A stretch of DNA of 64,000 bases from Ruminococcus sp. (GCA_022779485.1 JALFTC010000014.1:62001-126000), one strand, 5' to 3'. Counted from the first letter of the stretch, positions 16,471 through 26,165 are shown. Notes: generated from the letters alone by a model not told the origin. Made by a program: numbers and translations.

Positions 16471-18246
16471 ATGTATATGCAATGGCTTCTTGATGCCGGA
16501 GTTGTGGCTGTAAGAATCCTTTTGCCACTTTATGCCATAGTAATTATTTATTCAATATTTGCCTCAATGCACAGACACCGCAGGCAACAAAAACCACTGC
16601 TGACATTGGAAAATATGGAAACAGGGGAGAAAATTCCTGTTCTGTTTTGGGAAAACTCCATCGGCAGAAGTCGTGGAAGTGACATAAGGGTAAACGACCC
16701 TGCTGTTTCTCGTGACCACTGCGTTCTGCTCAGAAGGCAAGAGGGTTGGATGATTACCGATGTGGGCAGTAAGTGCGGAACATATGTTAACGGAGAGAAA
16801 ATAAAAAGCAATTCCCCCTCAAGGAATAAGTCCTTCTTTGCAAGTATTTTTTCCTCCTTTAAGGATAATTTGCAAAAAGGGATTAAGGCGGTTGACAACA
16901 CCACTCCTTACCGTACAAAGCTCCTGATAGACGACGAAATTCAAGTTGGCTCTACCTTATTCAGAGTGGAGCGAGGGGACGAATATGACGAGGAGGTTCG
17001 CCCCGACCGATTTTTAAAGAGAATCAGCAACAAGGCTTCTATGAAGCAGTACAAGCTGATGATTATGATAACCATTTTCCATTTTCTAATGGCAATAGAG
17101 GCGTCTTGGGACTACTACGCAAAGGACTTAAACCCCTTTATCTATTGCGGTGTATTTACTGTTATAAGCTGGGGTCTGTTCTTTGTTTCAACAAGAGTTA
17201 TCAAAAGGACAAACTTTGAGCTGGAGGCTTTGGCACTGTTTTTGACGGGACTGGGACTGATGTTACAGGTCAGGCAGTCGGACAGAATGGCGATAATGCA
17301 GATTGCCACAGCCCTTGCCGGTATAATTGGATTTGTGATTATTGTAAAGCTTCTTGAAAGACCTGACTGGGTACAGCGCTTTAGATTTTGGGGTATGATT
17401 GCCTCAATAGCACTCCTTGGCTTTAACCTTGTGTTTGGCAGCATCAAGAACGGTGCCGCCAACTGGATTACAATAGGCGGAATTTCCATTCAGCCATCTG
17501 AATTTGTAAAGATTCTCTACATTTTTGTAGGTGCCGGTACACTTGACGCAATTATGACAAGGAGAAACAAGATTGAGTTTATTGCTTTCTCCGCTATTTG
17601 CGTTGGTGAGCTTGCCCTTATGGGTGACTTTGGTACAGCACTTATATTCTTTGCAACATTCCTCTTTGTTGCATTTATGCGTTCAGGCGACATCAAGACA
17701 GTGCTCCTTGCACTTGCAACTGCCGTTGGAGGCGGAGCCGTAATTTTAAAGATAAAACCCTATGTTGCAAAGCGTTTTGAAACATGGGGACATGCCATTG
17801 AAAATTCCTCCGAGGGTGGTTTCCAACAGGCAAGGGTGCTTACCTATCTTGCATCGGGAAGTCTTTTCGGCGTAGGAATAGGCAACGGATTTTTAAAGTA
17901 TGTTATCGCCTCTGAAAGCGATTTGGTGTTTGGCATTGTGTGCGAGGAAATGGGCCTTATCGTAGGCTTTGCCCTGATTGCGGCTATACTCTGCCTTGCA
18001 ATTTATTCAAGGGATATAGCCACAAGGAGCCGCAGCACATTCTACTCAATTTCCGCCTGCTGTGCAGCAGGATTGTTCATTGTGCAAATGGCACTTAATG
18101 TACTTGGGGCAACTGATATTCTGCCACTTACAGGTGTTACATTCCCATTTGTGTCTGCCGGCGGTTCTTCAATGATTTCCTGTTGGGGACTTCTTGCATT
18201 TATCAAGGCGGCAGACGAAAGGACTTATTCTCAAAAGAGAGGATAA
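16471..18246 (+). CDS. FHA domain fused to FtsW/RodA/SpoVE glycosyltransferase
   Basis: A 591-residue fusion. An N-terminal membrane segment is followed by a cytoplasmic FHA phosphothreonine-binding domain (IGRSRGSDIRVNDPAVSRDHC, GSKCGTYVNGEKI). A roughly 40-residue basic insert separates the core from the last FHA strands (TTPYRTKLLIDDEIQVGSTLFRV). From about residue 195 the SEDS polymerase follows, with NWITIGGISIQPSEFVKI, QARVLTYLASG and PFVSAGGSSMISCWG as family signatures. SEDS proteins polymerise lipid II glycan strands with a class B PBP, encoded 49 bases downstream. The FHA domain implies control by a Ser/Thr kinase that is not in the window. Confidence 0.92.
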   Translation: MYMQWLLDAGVVAVRILLPLYAIVIIYSIFASMHRHRRQQKPLLTLENMETGEKIPVLFWENSIGRSRGSDIRVNDPAVSRDHCVLLRRQEGWMITDVGSKCGTYVNGEKIKSNSPSRNKSFFASIFSSFKDNLQKGIKAVDNTTPYRTKLLIDDEIQVGSTLFRVERGDEYDEEVRPDRFLKRISNKASMKQYKLMIMITIFHFLMAIEASWDYYAKDLNPFIYCGVFTVISWGLFFVSTRVIKRTNFELEALALFLTGLGLMLQVRQSDRMAIMQIATALAGIIGFVIIVKLLERPDWVQRFRFWGMIASIALLGFNLVFGSIKNGAANWITIGGISIQPSEFVKILYIFVGAGTLDAIMTRRNKIEFIAFSAICVGELALMGDFGTALIFFATFLFVAFMRSGDIKTVLLALATAVGGGAVILKIKPYVAKRFETWGHAIENSSEGGFQQARVLTYLASGSLFGVGIGNGFLKYVIASESDLVFGIVCEEMGLIVGFALIAAILCLAIYSRDIATRSRSTFYSISACCAAGLFIVQMALNVLGATDILPLTGVTFPFVSAGGSSMISCWGLLAFIKAADERTYSQKRG

Positions 18247-18295
18247 CTACTCAAATTAGCCTTAAATTAGTTATGAAAAGGAGGAACTGTATCCA

Positions 18296-19729
18296 ATGAA
18301 AAGAACCTTGCGCAGAAGTGCTATGATTTTAATTGTTGTACTTCTTATAATCGGCGGTATGGGATACCTTTCCTATAACATAGTAACTGAACACAAAACA
18401 TGGATGAATATGGCTTATAACCGCCATATTTCCTCTGACGGAGGACTTACACAGGCTGGTACAATAACCGACAGAAACGGTGTTGAGCTGGCAAAGTCAG
18501 TAAACGGCGAGAGAGTCTATAACGAGGACAAAAGCGTTAGAAAAAGTATGCTCCACATTGTGGGTGACGACTCCATAAACATAGGCACATCAATCCAGTC
18601 TATGTACAGAATGAACCTTACAGGCTACAACCCTCTGTTTGGATTGGGACTTCCCACATCACTTAAGCCAAACAGTGATATGAGGCTTACTGCTGACGCC
18701 AAGGTGTGTTCTCAGGTCTATCAAATGTTTGACGGTAGGGCAGGTGCCTGTGTCGTTTATAACTACGAAACAGGAGAAATTCTCTGTGATGTTTCAACAC
18801 CTTCTTACGACCCTAACGCACCGCCGGAAATTACAGCGGAAAATGAAGAAGAATACAGAGGCGTGTATGTGGACAACGCTGTTAGCAGCTCATACACCCC
18901 CGGCTCTATTTTTAAGCTTGTAACCACAGCGGCGGCTCTGAAATATATTGATGATATTGAAACTCGTGAATGGTACTGCCAGGGCATTGAATGTGTTGGC
19001 GGAGATGACGAAACCTGTGAAGTTTACTGTAATGACGGCTACGCCCACGGCAGTGAAAACCTGGAGCAGGCTTTGGGAAATTCCTGCAACATAGTATTTG
19101 CCAAAATTGCCGAGGAGCTTGGCATTGAAAAAATGACTGAGGTTGCAAACGAAATGGGCATAAACGGTTCATTTTCAATAGGGGATATTCCCCTTAAGGA
19201 CGGCAACTATGATGTAAGTGACGCTACAAAAAATCAGCTTGCATGGTCAGGGGTTGGTCAGTACACCGACCTTGTGAACCCAATGCAGATGGCAATAATC
19301 TGTTCGGGAATAGCCAACGGTGGAAAGCCTGTTTTGCCTTACCTTATAGGCAGTGACGAGGGCATCCTCACAAAGCTTGGCATCACCACAGGCGGTGGCA
19401 CAGGCTCCAGAATGATGGAAAGTGATGTTGCCCACAGAATTGGGGAAATGATGCGTAACAATGTGGAAAACTACTACGGTGACGGAAATTTTCCTGCCGG
19501 TATGGAGGTTGCCGCCAAAACAGGTACAGGTGAAATCACAAAGTCAAGTGACGGCAGCGGAAGCGACAAGAACAACGCTTGGATTGTGGGATATTGTCAA
19601 AACGAAAAGTATCCCCTTGCATTCTCTGTTGTTGTAAATGATGTTGAGGGCTACGGCTCCCAAAATGCCCAGCCTATTGCCTGTGAGGCACTGTCTGCCT
19701 GCAAGGAATCTATGGACAAAGCGGAATAA
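18296..19729 (+). CDS. Penicillin-binding protein, PbpA-like transpeptidase
   Basis: A 477-residue class B PBP with one N-terminal membrane anchor (MILIVVLLIIGGMGYLSYNI), a short dimerisation region (GTITDRNGVELA) and a transpeptidase domain. The active-site motifs are SxxK as SIFK (in YTPGSIFKLVTT), SxN as SCN and KTG in AAKTGTGE. It cross-links peptidoglycan outside the membrane. With the SEDS partner encoded just upstream and the size, it resembles mycobacterial PbpA, which sits in an FHA-RodA-PbpA-PknA/B locus. AAAAGGAGG precedes ATG 18296. Confidence 0.93.
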   Translation: MKRTLRRSAMILIVVLLIIGGMGYLSYNIVTEHKTWMNMAYNRHISSDGGLTQAGTITDRNGVELAKSVNGERVYNEDKSVRKSMLHIVGDDSINIGTSIQSMYRMNLTGYNPLFGLGLPTSLKPNSDMRLTADAKVCSQVYQMFDGRAGACVVYNYETGEILCDVSTPSYDPNAPPEITAENEEEYRGVYVDNAVSSSYTPGSIFKLVTTAAALKYIDDIETREWYCQGIECVGGDDETCEVYCNDGYAHGSENLEQALGNSCNIVFAKIAEELGIEKMTEVANEMGINGSFSIGDIPLKDGNYDVSDATKNQLAWSGVGQYTDLVNPMQMAIICSGIANGGKPVLPYLIGSDEGILTKLGITTGGGTGSRMMESDVAHRIGEMMRNNVENYYGDGNFPAGMEVAAKTGTGEITKSSDGSGSDKNNAWIVGYCQNEKYPLAFSVVVNDVEGYGSQNAQPIACEALSACKESMDKAE

Positions 19730-19740
19730 ATCTATAATTA

Positions 19741-19776
19741 GGGGAGGTGTACGACATACTTCCCCTTTATTTTTTT
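19741..19776 (+). terminator. Terminator of the FtsW/PBP operon
   Basis: GGGGAGGTGT pairs with the arm ending CTTCCCC over ten positions, two of them G-U, and is followed by TTTATTTTTTT. Confidence 0.7.
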
Positions 19777-19858
19777 GGAAACCTGTGTTATAATGAACAT
19801 TATAATAGGAAAATATAGGCTAATGACATTAATATAATTTGAAAAAAGGATGGTTATG

Positions 19859-22735
19859 ATGAATCTTTTAAGAAAAATGTTCGGTTCTTACAGCAAGAAA
19901 GAACTTAAAAGAGTAGAGCCAATCACTCAAAAGGTACTTGCCCTTGAGGAAAAGTACTCCGCTATGAGTGAACAGGAGCTTAAAAATCAAACAACAATTT
20001 TAAAGGAAAGACTTGCTAACGGCGAAACAACTGATGACATTTTGCCTGAGGCTTTTGCAACCTGCCGAGAGGCTTCCTGGCGTGTGCTTGGTATGAAGCA
20101 CTTCCCTGTACAGGTTACAGGTGGTATTATTCTTCATCAGGGCAGAATTGCGGAAATGAAAACAGGTGAAGGTAAAACCTTGGTTGCAACACTTCCGGCA
20201 TACCTGAATGCCTTAACAGGTGAGGGTGTGCATGTTGTTACAGTCAACGACTACCTTGCTACCCGTGACAGCGAGTGGATGGGTAAGGTGTACAAGTACC
20301 TGGGTCTTACTGTTGGTCTTATCACCCAGGAGATGGAGAATGACCAGCGTCAGGAAATGTACGCCTGTGACATTACATACGGAACAAACAACCAGCTTGG
20401 TTTTGACTACCTGAGAGATAATATGGTGGTTTACAAGGAAAACAAGGTTCAGCGTGGTCACGCATTTGCCATTGTGGACGAGGTTGACTCAATCCTCATT
20501 GACGAAGCAAGAACACCTCTTATCATTTCAGGTCAGGGCGACAAGTCCACAGACCTGTATTCAAGGGCAGACAAGCTGGCAAAATCCCTTAAAAAATATG
20601 TGTTCACCGAGGTTGACGCCAAGGAGGACAAAGAGGACTTCTATGCCGAAAACGGTATCGATTACATTGTTGACGAAAAGGCAAAGACAGCAACACTTAC
20701 ACAGCTTGGTGTTAAAAAGGCAGAGGAATTCTTTAACCTTGAAAACCTTACCGACCCCGAAAACCTTACAATTCAGCACCACATCAATCAGGCTATCAAA
20801 GCCAACGGTGTTATGAAGAATGAGGTTGATTACATAGTAAAAGACGGTGAAATCATCATTGTTGACGAGTTTACAGGCCGTCAGATGATAGGCAGAAGAT
20901 ACAACGAGGGTCTGCATCAGGCTATTGAGGCAAAAGAGGGTGTTGAGGTTCAAAACGAGAGCAAAACCCTTGCTACAATCACATTCCAAAACTACTTCAG
21001 ACTTTACAAAAAGCTTTCAGGTATGACAGGTACAGCCCTTACAGAGGAACAGGAATTCCAGGAAATCTACAAGCTGGATGTTGTTGAGGTTCCAACAAAC
21101 AAGCCTCTTATGCGTAAGGATTTGCCTGATATTATCTTCCCAACAGAGATGGGCAAGTTTAACGCAATTATCGAGGATATTATCAAGTGCCACGAAAAGG
21201 GACAGCCTGTTCTGGTTGGTACAGTTTCCATTGAAAAGTCGGAAAAGCTTTCAAAAATGCTGAAAAGGCGTGGCGTTAAGCACAATGTCCTCAACGCAAA
21301 GCACCATGAAAAGGAAGCGGAAATTGTTGCACAGGCAGGTAAGCTGGGAGCGGTAACAATCGCCACAAATATGGCAGGTCGTGGTACCGATATTGTACTT
21401 GGCGGTAACGCCGAGTTTATGGCTAAGACCCAAATGAAGAAGATGAAGTTCTCCGATGAGCTTATAGCAGAGGCTGACGCTCATTCCGAAACCGATGACA
21501 AGGATATTTTGTTTGCAAGACAAACCTTTAACGAGCTCCTTGAGGAATACAAGGAGGAAATTAAGGAAGAGGCAGACAAGGTTCGTGAGGCAGGCGGTCT
21601 TTGCATTATGGGTACAGAACGCCACGAATCCCGCCGAATCGACAATCAGCTCCGTGGCCGTTCAGGCCGTCAGGGTGACCCCGGACAGAGCCGTTTCTAC
21701 CTTTCCACCGAGGACGACCTTATGCGTCTGTTCGGCGGTGACAGAATGAAGTCAATTATGACAACATTAAAGGTATCTGACGACACACCAATCGAAAACA
21801 AGATGCTTTCAAATATTATCGAGTCATCACAGGAAAAGGTTGAAACAAGGAACTTTGGCATCCGTAAAAATGTTCTCCAGTACGACGATGTTATGAACCG
21901 TCAGAGAGAAATCATCTACGGACAGAGGGATCAGGTGCTTGACGGTGAGGATGTTCACGACACAATCATCAAGATGCTGAAGGACACCATTGAGGAGAAT
22001 GTCAGCCTTTATGTAAACGACTCAATTCTCCGTGAATCCTGGAACCTTTCATCCTTGAGAGAAAGCTACAAGTGGCTTGTTCCCGACAAGGATTTCTTAA
22101 AGTTCACAGATGAAGAGCTTGACAAGCTGGACAAAAAGGATATTGTTGAATTAATCACAAACAAGGCGCTTGATATGTACAAGGAGAATGAGCAAATCCT
22201 TGACGAAGAAACAATGCGTGAGATGGAGAGAGTTTACCTCCTAAAGTCAGTTGACACCCACTGGATGGATCACATTGACGCAATGGAACAATTAAAGCAG
22301 TCAATCCACCTTGCAGCTTACGGTCAGAAGGACCCTGTTGTTGAATACAAGCTTGTCGGCTTTGATATGTTTGACGAGATGATTGCCACAATCCGTGAGG
22401 ATACAGTTAAGCTTTGCCTACTCCAGCCAAGGAGAATTGCAGCCTTTAAGGCACAGCAGGAGGAAATTGCCGCCCGCAGAGCAGAGGAAGAGAAAAGGGC
22501 AGCTCAGGCACATCAGGTTATCCTTGACAAGCAGAGCAACGCTCCAATGCCAAGCCCCATAAACCTTGCCCTTAAGCGTGAGCAGGTAGCAGTTCCTACA
22601 AGTGCAGGAGTGTCGGAAAACGGCGAAAAGCCAAAGAAAAAGCCAATCGTTAAAAAGCAGAAGATAGGCAGAAACGACCCTTGCCCTTGCGGTTCAGGTA
22701 AAAAGTACAAAAAGTGCTGTGGAATGAACGAATAA
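19859..22735 (+). CDS. secA: Preprotein translocase ATPase SecA
   Basis: A SecA of about 958 residues. It has Walker [14 protein letters not shown], Walker B/DEAD-like [16 protein letters not shown], the preprotein cross-linking domain, [27 protein letters not shown]-type motifs (in [14 protein letters not shown]), and a C-terminal zinc finger [15 protein letters not shown] that binds SecB or the membrane. It drives export through SecYEG. Three in-frame ATGs (19850, 19856, 19859) are possible; AAAAGG spacing best fits 19856 or 19859. Single-gene unit with its own terminator. It serves the many signal-peptide proteins in this window. Confidence 0.97.
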   Translation: MNLLRKMFGSYSKKELKRVEPITQKVLALEEKYSAMSEQELKNQTTILKERLANGETTDDILPEAFATCREASWRVLGMKHFPVQVTGGIILHQGRIAEMKTGEGKTLVATLPAYLNALTGEGVHVVTVNDYLATRDSEWMGKVYKYLGLTVGLITQEMENDQRQEMYACDITYGTNNQLGFDYLRDNMVVYKENKVQRGHAFAIVDEVDSILIDEARTPLIISGQGDKSTDLYSRADKLAKSLKKYVFTEVDAKEDKEDFYAENGIDYIVDEKAKTATLTQLGVKKAEEFFNLENLTDPENLTIQHHINQAIKANGVMKNEVDYIVKDGEIIIVDEFTGRQMIGRRYNEGLHQAIEAKEGVEVQNESKTLATITFQNYFRLYKKLSGMTGTALTEEQEFQEIYKLDVVEVPTNKPLMRKDLPDIIFPTEMGKFNAIIEDIIKCHEKGQPVLVGTVSIEKSEKLSKMLKRRGVKHNVLNAKHHEKEAEIVAQAGKLGAVTIATNMAGRGTDIVLGGNAEFMAKTQMKKMKFSDELIAEADAHSETDDKDILFARQTFNELLEEYKEEIKEEADKVREAGGLCIMGTERHESRRIDNQLRGRSGRQGDPGQSRFYLSTEDDLMRLFGGDRMKSIMTTLKVSDDTPIENKMLSNIIESSQEKVETRNFGIRKNVLQYDDVMNRQREIIYGQRDQVLDGEDVHDTIIKMLKDTIEENVSLYVNDSILRESWNLSSLRESYKWLVPDKDFLKFTDEELDKLDKKDIVELITNKALDMYKENEQILDEETMREMERVYLLKSVDTHWMDHIDAMEQLKQSIHLAAYGQKDPVVEYKLVGFDMFDEMIATIREDTVKLCLLQPRRIAAFKAQQEEIAARRAEEEKRAAQAHQVILDKQSNAPMPSPINLALKREQVAVPTSAGVSENGEKPKKKPIVKKQKIGRNDPCPCGSGKKYKKCCGMNE

Positions 22736-22755
22736 TTTGCTTACAACAAAAATTA

Positions 22756-22786
22756 CCCCAAGACGGTATTCTGTCTTGGGGTTTGC
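22756..22786 (+). terminator. Terminator of secA
   Basis: CCCCAAGAC and GTCTTGGGG form a perfect 9-bp stem with an eight-base loop, 20 bases after the secA stop. The T-run is weak (TTTGCTGTTTTG). Confidence 0.7.
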
Positions 22787-22843
22787 TGTTTTGTGGTTAA
22801 TTATATGGTAACAGCGGAATTGTGGAAAATTTACAACGGGCGG

Positions 22844-22861
22844 AGTTAGCTTAGGGTAACT
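22844..22861 (+). promoter_or_regulatory. Degenerate upstream operator of the feo operon
   Basis: AGTTAGC-TTAG-GGTAACT is an imperfect palindrome related to the operators at 22923, 22954, 22986 and 23564. Confidence 0.4.
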
Positions 22862-22916
22862 AAGTGGTCAAGGTGACAAAAATGCCTTGTAATCAAGAAA
22901 ATTTCTAAAATAATCA

Positions 22917-22945
22917 TTGACATTAGCCTTGGCTAACTGTATAAT
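22917..22945 (+). promoter_or_regulatory. feo operon promoter with operator in the spacer
   Basis: TTGACA and TATAAT are both perfect consensus with a 17-base spacer. The spacer begins with the perfect 14-bp palindrome TTAGCCTTGGCTAA (22923-22936). A repressor bound there would cover both promoter boxes. The palindrome resembles DtxR/IdeR-type iron boxes (TTAGG...CCTAA style), so a metal-dependent repressor is the likely ligand. Confidence 0.8.
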
Positions 22946-22953
22946 ATGTAACG

Positions 22954-22969
22954 GTTAGCCAAGGCTAAC
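22954..22969 (+). promoter_or_regulatory. Second feo operator at the transcription start
   Basis: GTTAGCCAAGGCTAAC is a perfect 16-bp palindrome centred about 17 bases downstream of the -10 box, the same motif as the spacer operator with the central AT pair flipped. Confidence 0.7.
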
Positions 22970-22985
22970 TACTATTTTTAATTCA

Positions 22986-23005
22986 CAGTTAGTCGTAACT
23001 AACTG
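22986..23005 (+). promoter_or_regulatory. Third feo operator-like palindrome
   Basis: CAGTTAGTCGTAACTAACTG has 8-bp perfect arms around CGTA. It shares the GTTAG/CTAAC half-sites of the two stronger sites. Confidence 0.5.
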
Positions 23006-23066
23006 TATTTTAAGCTTTGCTTAAGGGACTGTATATTTTTTTATTAATAATTGAAAGGAGCTTGTT

Positions 23067-23279
23067 ATGATGCCTTTGATTTTTGCCAATAAAGGAGAAG
23101 AAAATACCATAAAAAAGGTAGGAGGAAGCCCCGAGGTAAAAAAGCACCTAAAGGACATTGGTTTTATCGTGGGCAGTGAGGTGACGGTTATCAACACTAT
23201 GGGCGGTAATGTTATAGTGAATGTCCTTGGCACAAGGGTAGCGGTAAGCAAAGAGATGGCTCAAAAAATTATGATATAG
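23067..23279 (+). CDS. feoA: FeoA domain protein 1
   Basis: A 70-residue FeoA: an SH3-like fold protein (KHLKDIGFIVGSEVTVINTMGGNVIVNVLGTRVAVSKEMAQKI) that works with FeoB in ferrous iron uptake, probably by contacting its cytosolic G domain. GAAAGGAGC precedes the ATG at 23067 (an ATG at 23070 is also possible). It is the first gene after the palindrome-controlled promoter. It differs clearly from the second FeoA, which suggests an old duplication. Confidence 0.9.
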   Translation: MMPLIFANKGEENTIKKVGGSPEVKKHLKDIGFIVGSEVTVINTMGGNVIVNVLGTRVAVSKEMAQKIMI

Positions 23280-23316
23280 TACAGATAGAAAATTATTAGG
23301 GTAAGGTGAGTTTGTG

Positions 23317-23538
23317 ATGAAAACACTAAGACAAGGAAAAATCGGAGAAACATTTAAGGTGAAAAAGCTACACGGTCAGGGTGCAGTTAAGCGAAGAATT
23401 ATGGATATGGGTATCACAAAAGGGGCAGAGGTGTACATACGCAAGGTTGCACCGCTTGGTGTTCCATTGGAGGTAACTCTTAGAGGATATGAGCTTTCAA
23501 TCAGAAAAGCCGATGCCGAAATGATAGAGATTGAATAA
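23317..23538 (+). CDS. feoA: FeoA domain protein 2
   Basis: A 73-residue second FeoA (MKTLRQGKIGETFKVKKL, then RIMDMGITKGAEVYIRKVAPLGVPLEVTLRGYELSIRKADAEMIEIE), closer to the classical FeoA consensus DMGI-KG-EV-APLGDP-E. ATG 23317 has AAGGTGAG six bases upstream; a GTG at 23314 is an alternative. Two consecutive FeoA genes before feoB occur in many Clostridia. A MITE and a further operator-like palindrome lie between this gene and feoB. Confidence 0.93.
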   Translation: MKTLRQGKIGETFKVKKLHGQGAVKRRIMDMGITKGAEVYIRKVAPLGVPLEVTLRGYELSIRKADAEMIEIE

Positions 23539-23563
23539 TTATGAAGAAAAATTTTTACTTTAG

Positions 23564-23581
23564 AGTTAGCGTTGGCTAACT
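23564..23581 (+). promoter_or_regulatory. Operator-like palindrome between feoA and feoB
   Basis: AGTTAGC-GTTG-GCTAACT has perfect 7-bp arms and matches the feo promoter operators. It sits 25 bases after the second feoA and touches the MITE. Confidence 0.55.
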
Positions 23582-23582
23582 T

Positions 23583-23747
23583 TAGGGAAACACTGATTAA
23601 ATCATTTGCACATATTGTGCCGTCAGATTTTTTGTCGGTTTGTTCAAAAAAACGCAGGAATACTGACGTATGGCGAGTATTTTTTGAGCAAACCGGCGAA
23701 AAATATGCAAGCAAGATGTGTAAAGTGATTTATTCAGTGTTTCCTTA
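23583..23747 (+). repeat. Family A foldback MITE, copy 1 (feo operon)
   Basis: A 165-bp element including TA at both ends. It begins TAGGGAAACACTGATTAAAT and ends in the inverse ATTCAGTGTTTCCTTA. The two halves are complementary along most of their length (TTTTTTGTCGGTTTGTTC against GAGCAAACCGGCGAAAAA), so the RNA would fold into one long hairpin. It encodes no protein. It lies inside the feo operon, 21 bases before the feoB start. Confidence 0.85.
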
Positions 23748-23768
23748 GCTTAAAGGAGAGGAAAATAT

Positions 23769-26165
23769 ATGAGCATTACAATAGCCCTTGCAGGCAACCC
23801 CAACTGCGGAAAAACAACTTTGTTTAACGCCCTTACAGGCTCAAACCAATATGTAGGTAACTGGCCGGGGGTTACGGTGGAAAAAAAGGAAGGCAAACTG
23901 AAAAATTATGACAATGTATCAGTTACCGACCTGCCGGGAATTTACTCCCTTTCTCCCTACACCTTAGAGGAGATTGTGGCAAGGAATTATCTTATTGAAA
24001 CCCGACCCGATGTAATATTAAACATTGTTGACGGCACTAATCTTGAAAGAAATTTGTACCTTACCACACAGCTTATTGAGCTTGGTATCCCTGTGGTTGT
24101 TGCAATTAATATGATGGATGTTGTTAATAAAAGAGGGGATAAAATTAATACAGAAGTCCTTGAAAAGGAGCTTGGGTGCAAGGTAGTTGAAATTTCTGCA
24201 CTAAAGGGAAAGGGTATCAGAAAGGCGGTTGAAACCGCAATATCTGTTGCAAGGAAAACACCTTGTGAGCCGTTGCACACATTTTCCGGCTTAGTCGAGC
24301 ATACCCTTGCCCACATAGAGGAGGCGGCTCTCCACCATATGCCTGAGGAAAAGCAGAGGTGGTATGCCATAAAGCTTTTTGAGGGTGACGAAAAGGTTTT
24401 AAAGCAAATCAACCTGCCTGATGAGGTTTTAAGTCATATAAAACAGGATATAAAACTGGTTGAAAAAGAACTGGAGGATGACCCCGAAAGCATAATCACA
24501 AACGAAAGGTATATATACATCTCATCTGTTATGAGCAGATGCTATAAAAAGAAGAATAAAAACAAGCTAACCGCAACGGATAAAATTGACAGAGTGGTGA
24601 CAAACAGGTGGGCGGCATTGCCTATCTTTGCTGTGATTATGTTTATTGTGTATTACATATCAATTTCAACAGTTGGCTCTTGGGTAACGGATTGGGCAAA
24701 TGACGGACTGTTTGGGGATGGTTGGCATCTGTTTGGAGTAGGCTCTTCTCAGTATGAACAGGAGCTTACAGATTACGGCAAAGAAACTGTTTGGGTGCCA
24801 CAGGTGGTTGACACCGTTGAAAAGGCAAGCAAAGCAGGTGTTGTAGGTGCTGACGACATAAAAACAGCTATTTTTGATGAGGATTATTCCGCTTTTGAGG
24901 AGGCTTACGGCTCTTACGGAGAGTCCTTAGCTGAGGAGGGCTATGATATATCTGCCTTGGTTGACCCTGCTATGGAGGGGTCTCCGTCACCCGAGGACTA
25001 TGGAGTTTGGGTTCCGGGAATACCTGTATTAATAGGCGACGGTCTTGAATTTATCGGCTGTGCAAACTGGCTTGCAGGACTGATTAACGACGGTATTGTT
25101 GGTGGTGTTGGTGCTGTGCTTGGCTTTGTGCCACAGATGATTATTTTGTTTATCTTCCTTGCTTTTCTTGAGTCCTGTGGATATATGGCACGAATTGCAT
25201 TTGTAATGGACAGAATTTTCCGCAAATTCGGACTTTCAGGAAAATCCTTTATCCCAATGCTCATTGGTACAGGGTGCGGTGTACCCGGAGTTATGGCGTC
25301 CAGAACAATTGAAAATGAAAGGGATAGAAGAATGACCATAATGACCACCACATTTATCCCCTGTGGTGCAAAAATGCCTATAATTGCACTGATTGCCTCT
25401 GTGCTGTTCGGCGGTGCGTGGTGGGTTGCACCAAGCGCCTACTTTGTGGGTGTGGGCGCCATAATCGTGTCGGGTATTATGCTAAAGAAAACAAAGCTCT
25501 TTGCAGGAGAGCCGGCGCCATTTGTTATGGAGTTACCCTCATATCATCTGCCAACAGCAGGAAATGTTCTCCGTTCAATGTGGGAGAGGGCTTGGTCGTT
25601 TATTAAAAAGGCAGGAACAATAATACTCCTTTCCTCGATTGTCATTTGGGCAGGCTCTTGCTTCGGCTTTGTTGACGGAAGCTTTGTCTTTGACAGCGAA
25701 ATGGACTTGGAAAACAGTATTTTAGGCATAATCGGAAACGCAGTTTCCTTTATATTTACCCCCTTGGGATTTGGCAATATCAAGGCTACCATTGCCACTA
25801 TAATGGGTCTTGTTGCAAAAGAAGAGGTTGTGGGTGTGTTTGGAGTTTTGGACTTTGAAGGTATGACCCGCCTTGCCGCATACTCCTTCCTCATCTTTAA
25901 TTTGCTCTGTGCACCTTGCTTTGCAGCTATCGGCGCTATCAAAAGAGAGATGAACAGTACAAAATGGACATTGTTTGCTGTTATCTACCAGTGTGTATTT
26001 GCATACATCATTTCCCTTTGTACATATCAGCTTGGTATGCTGTTTACAGGGGAAGGCAGTGCTTTGGGAGCTGTTTTTGCATTCATGTCTGTTGCACTGA
26101 TTATGTTTATGCTGTTCAGACCCAACAAAGAATATAATAGACTTTCTGAAAAAGTCAGGGTATAA
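23769..26165 (+). CDS. feoB: Ferrous iron transporter FeoB
   Basis: A 798-residue FeoB. The N-terminal GTPase has G1 GNPNCGKTT (8-16), TVEKKEG switch region, DLPG and NMMD, followed by the helical GDI domain. The membrane part has the two conserved Gate motifs with Cys (LIGTGCGVPG, FIPCGAKMP) and NL-CAPCFAAIG. A loop of about 100 residues (about 315-415), acidic and rich in Asp/Glu/Tyr, is inserted after the first membrane helix (STVGSWVTDW) and appears larger than in typical FeoB. It imports Fe2+ in anaerobic conditions. GGAGAGG precedes the ATG. Confidence 0.96.
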   Translation: MSITIALAGNPNCGKTTLFNALTGSNQYVGNWPGVTVEKKEGKLKNYDNVSVTDLPGIYSLSPYTLEEIVARNYLIETRPDVILNIVDGTNLERNLYLTTQLIELGIPVVVAINMMDVVNKRGDKINTEVLEKELGCKVVEISALKGKGIRKAVETAISVARKTPCEPLHTFSGLVEHTLAHIEEAALHHMPEEKQRWYAIKLFEGDEKVLKQINLPDEVLSHIKQDIKLVEKELEDDPESIITNERYIYISSVMSRCYKKKNKNKLTATDKIDRVVTNRWAALPIFAVIMFIVYYISISTVGSWVTDWANDGLFGDGWHLFGVGSSQYEQELTDYGKETVWVPQVVDTVEKASKAGVVGADDIKTAIFDEDYSAFEEAYGSYGESLAEEGYDISALVDPAMEGSPSPEDYGVWVPGIPVLIGDGLEFIGCANWLAGLINDGIVGGVGAVLGFVPQMIILFIFLAFLESCGYMARIAFVMDRIFRKFGLSGKSFIPMLIGTGCGVPGVMASRTIENERDRRMTIMTTTFIPCGAKMPIIALIASVLFGGAWWVAPSAYFVGVGAIIVSGIMLKKTKLFAGEPAPFVMELPSYHLPTAGNVLRSMWERAWSFIKKAGTIILLSSIVIWAGSCFGFVDGSFVFDSEMDLENSILGIIGNAVSFIFTPLGFGNIKATIATIMGLVAKEEVVGVFGVLDFEGMTRLAAYSFLIFNLLCAPCFAAIGAIKREMNSTKWTLFAVIYQCVFAYIISLCTYQLGMLFTGEGSALGAVFAFMSVALIMFMLFRPNKEYNRLSEKVRV

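Noticed and set aside
23376-23714. 112-codon minus-strand ORF, and similar ORFs at 26462-26749 and 54893-55114
   Set aside because: They arise from reading family A MITE copies, partly over real genes; the same residues recur because the repeat recurs.
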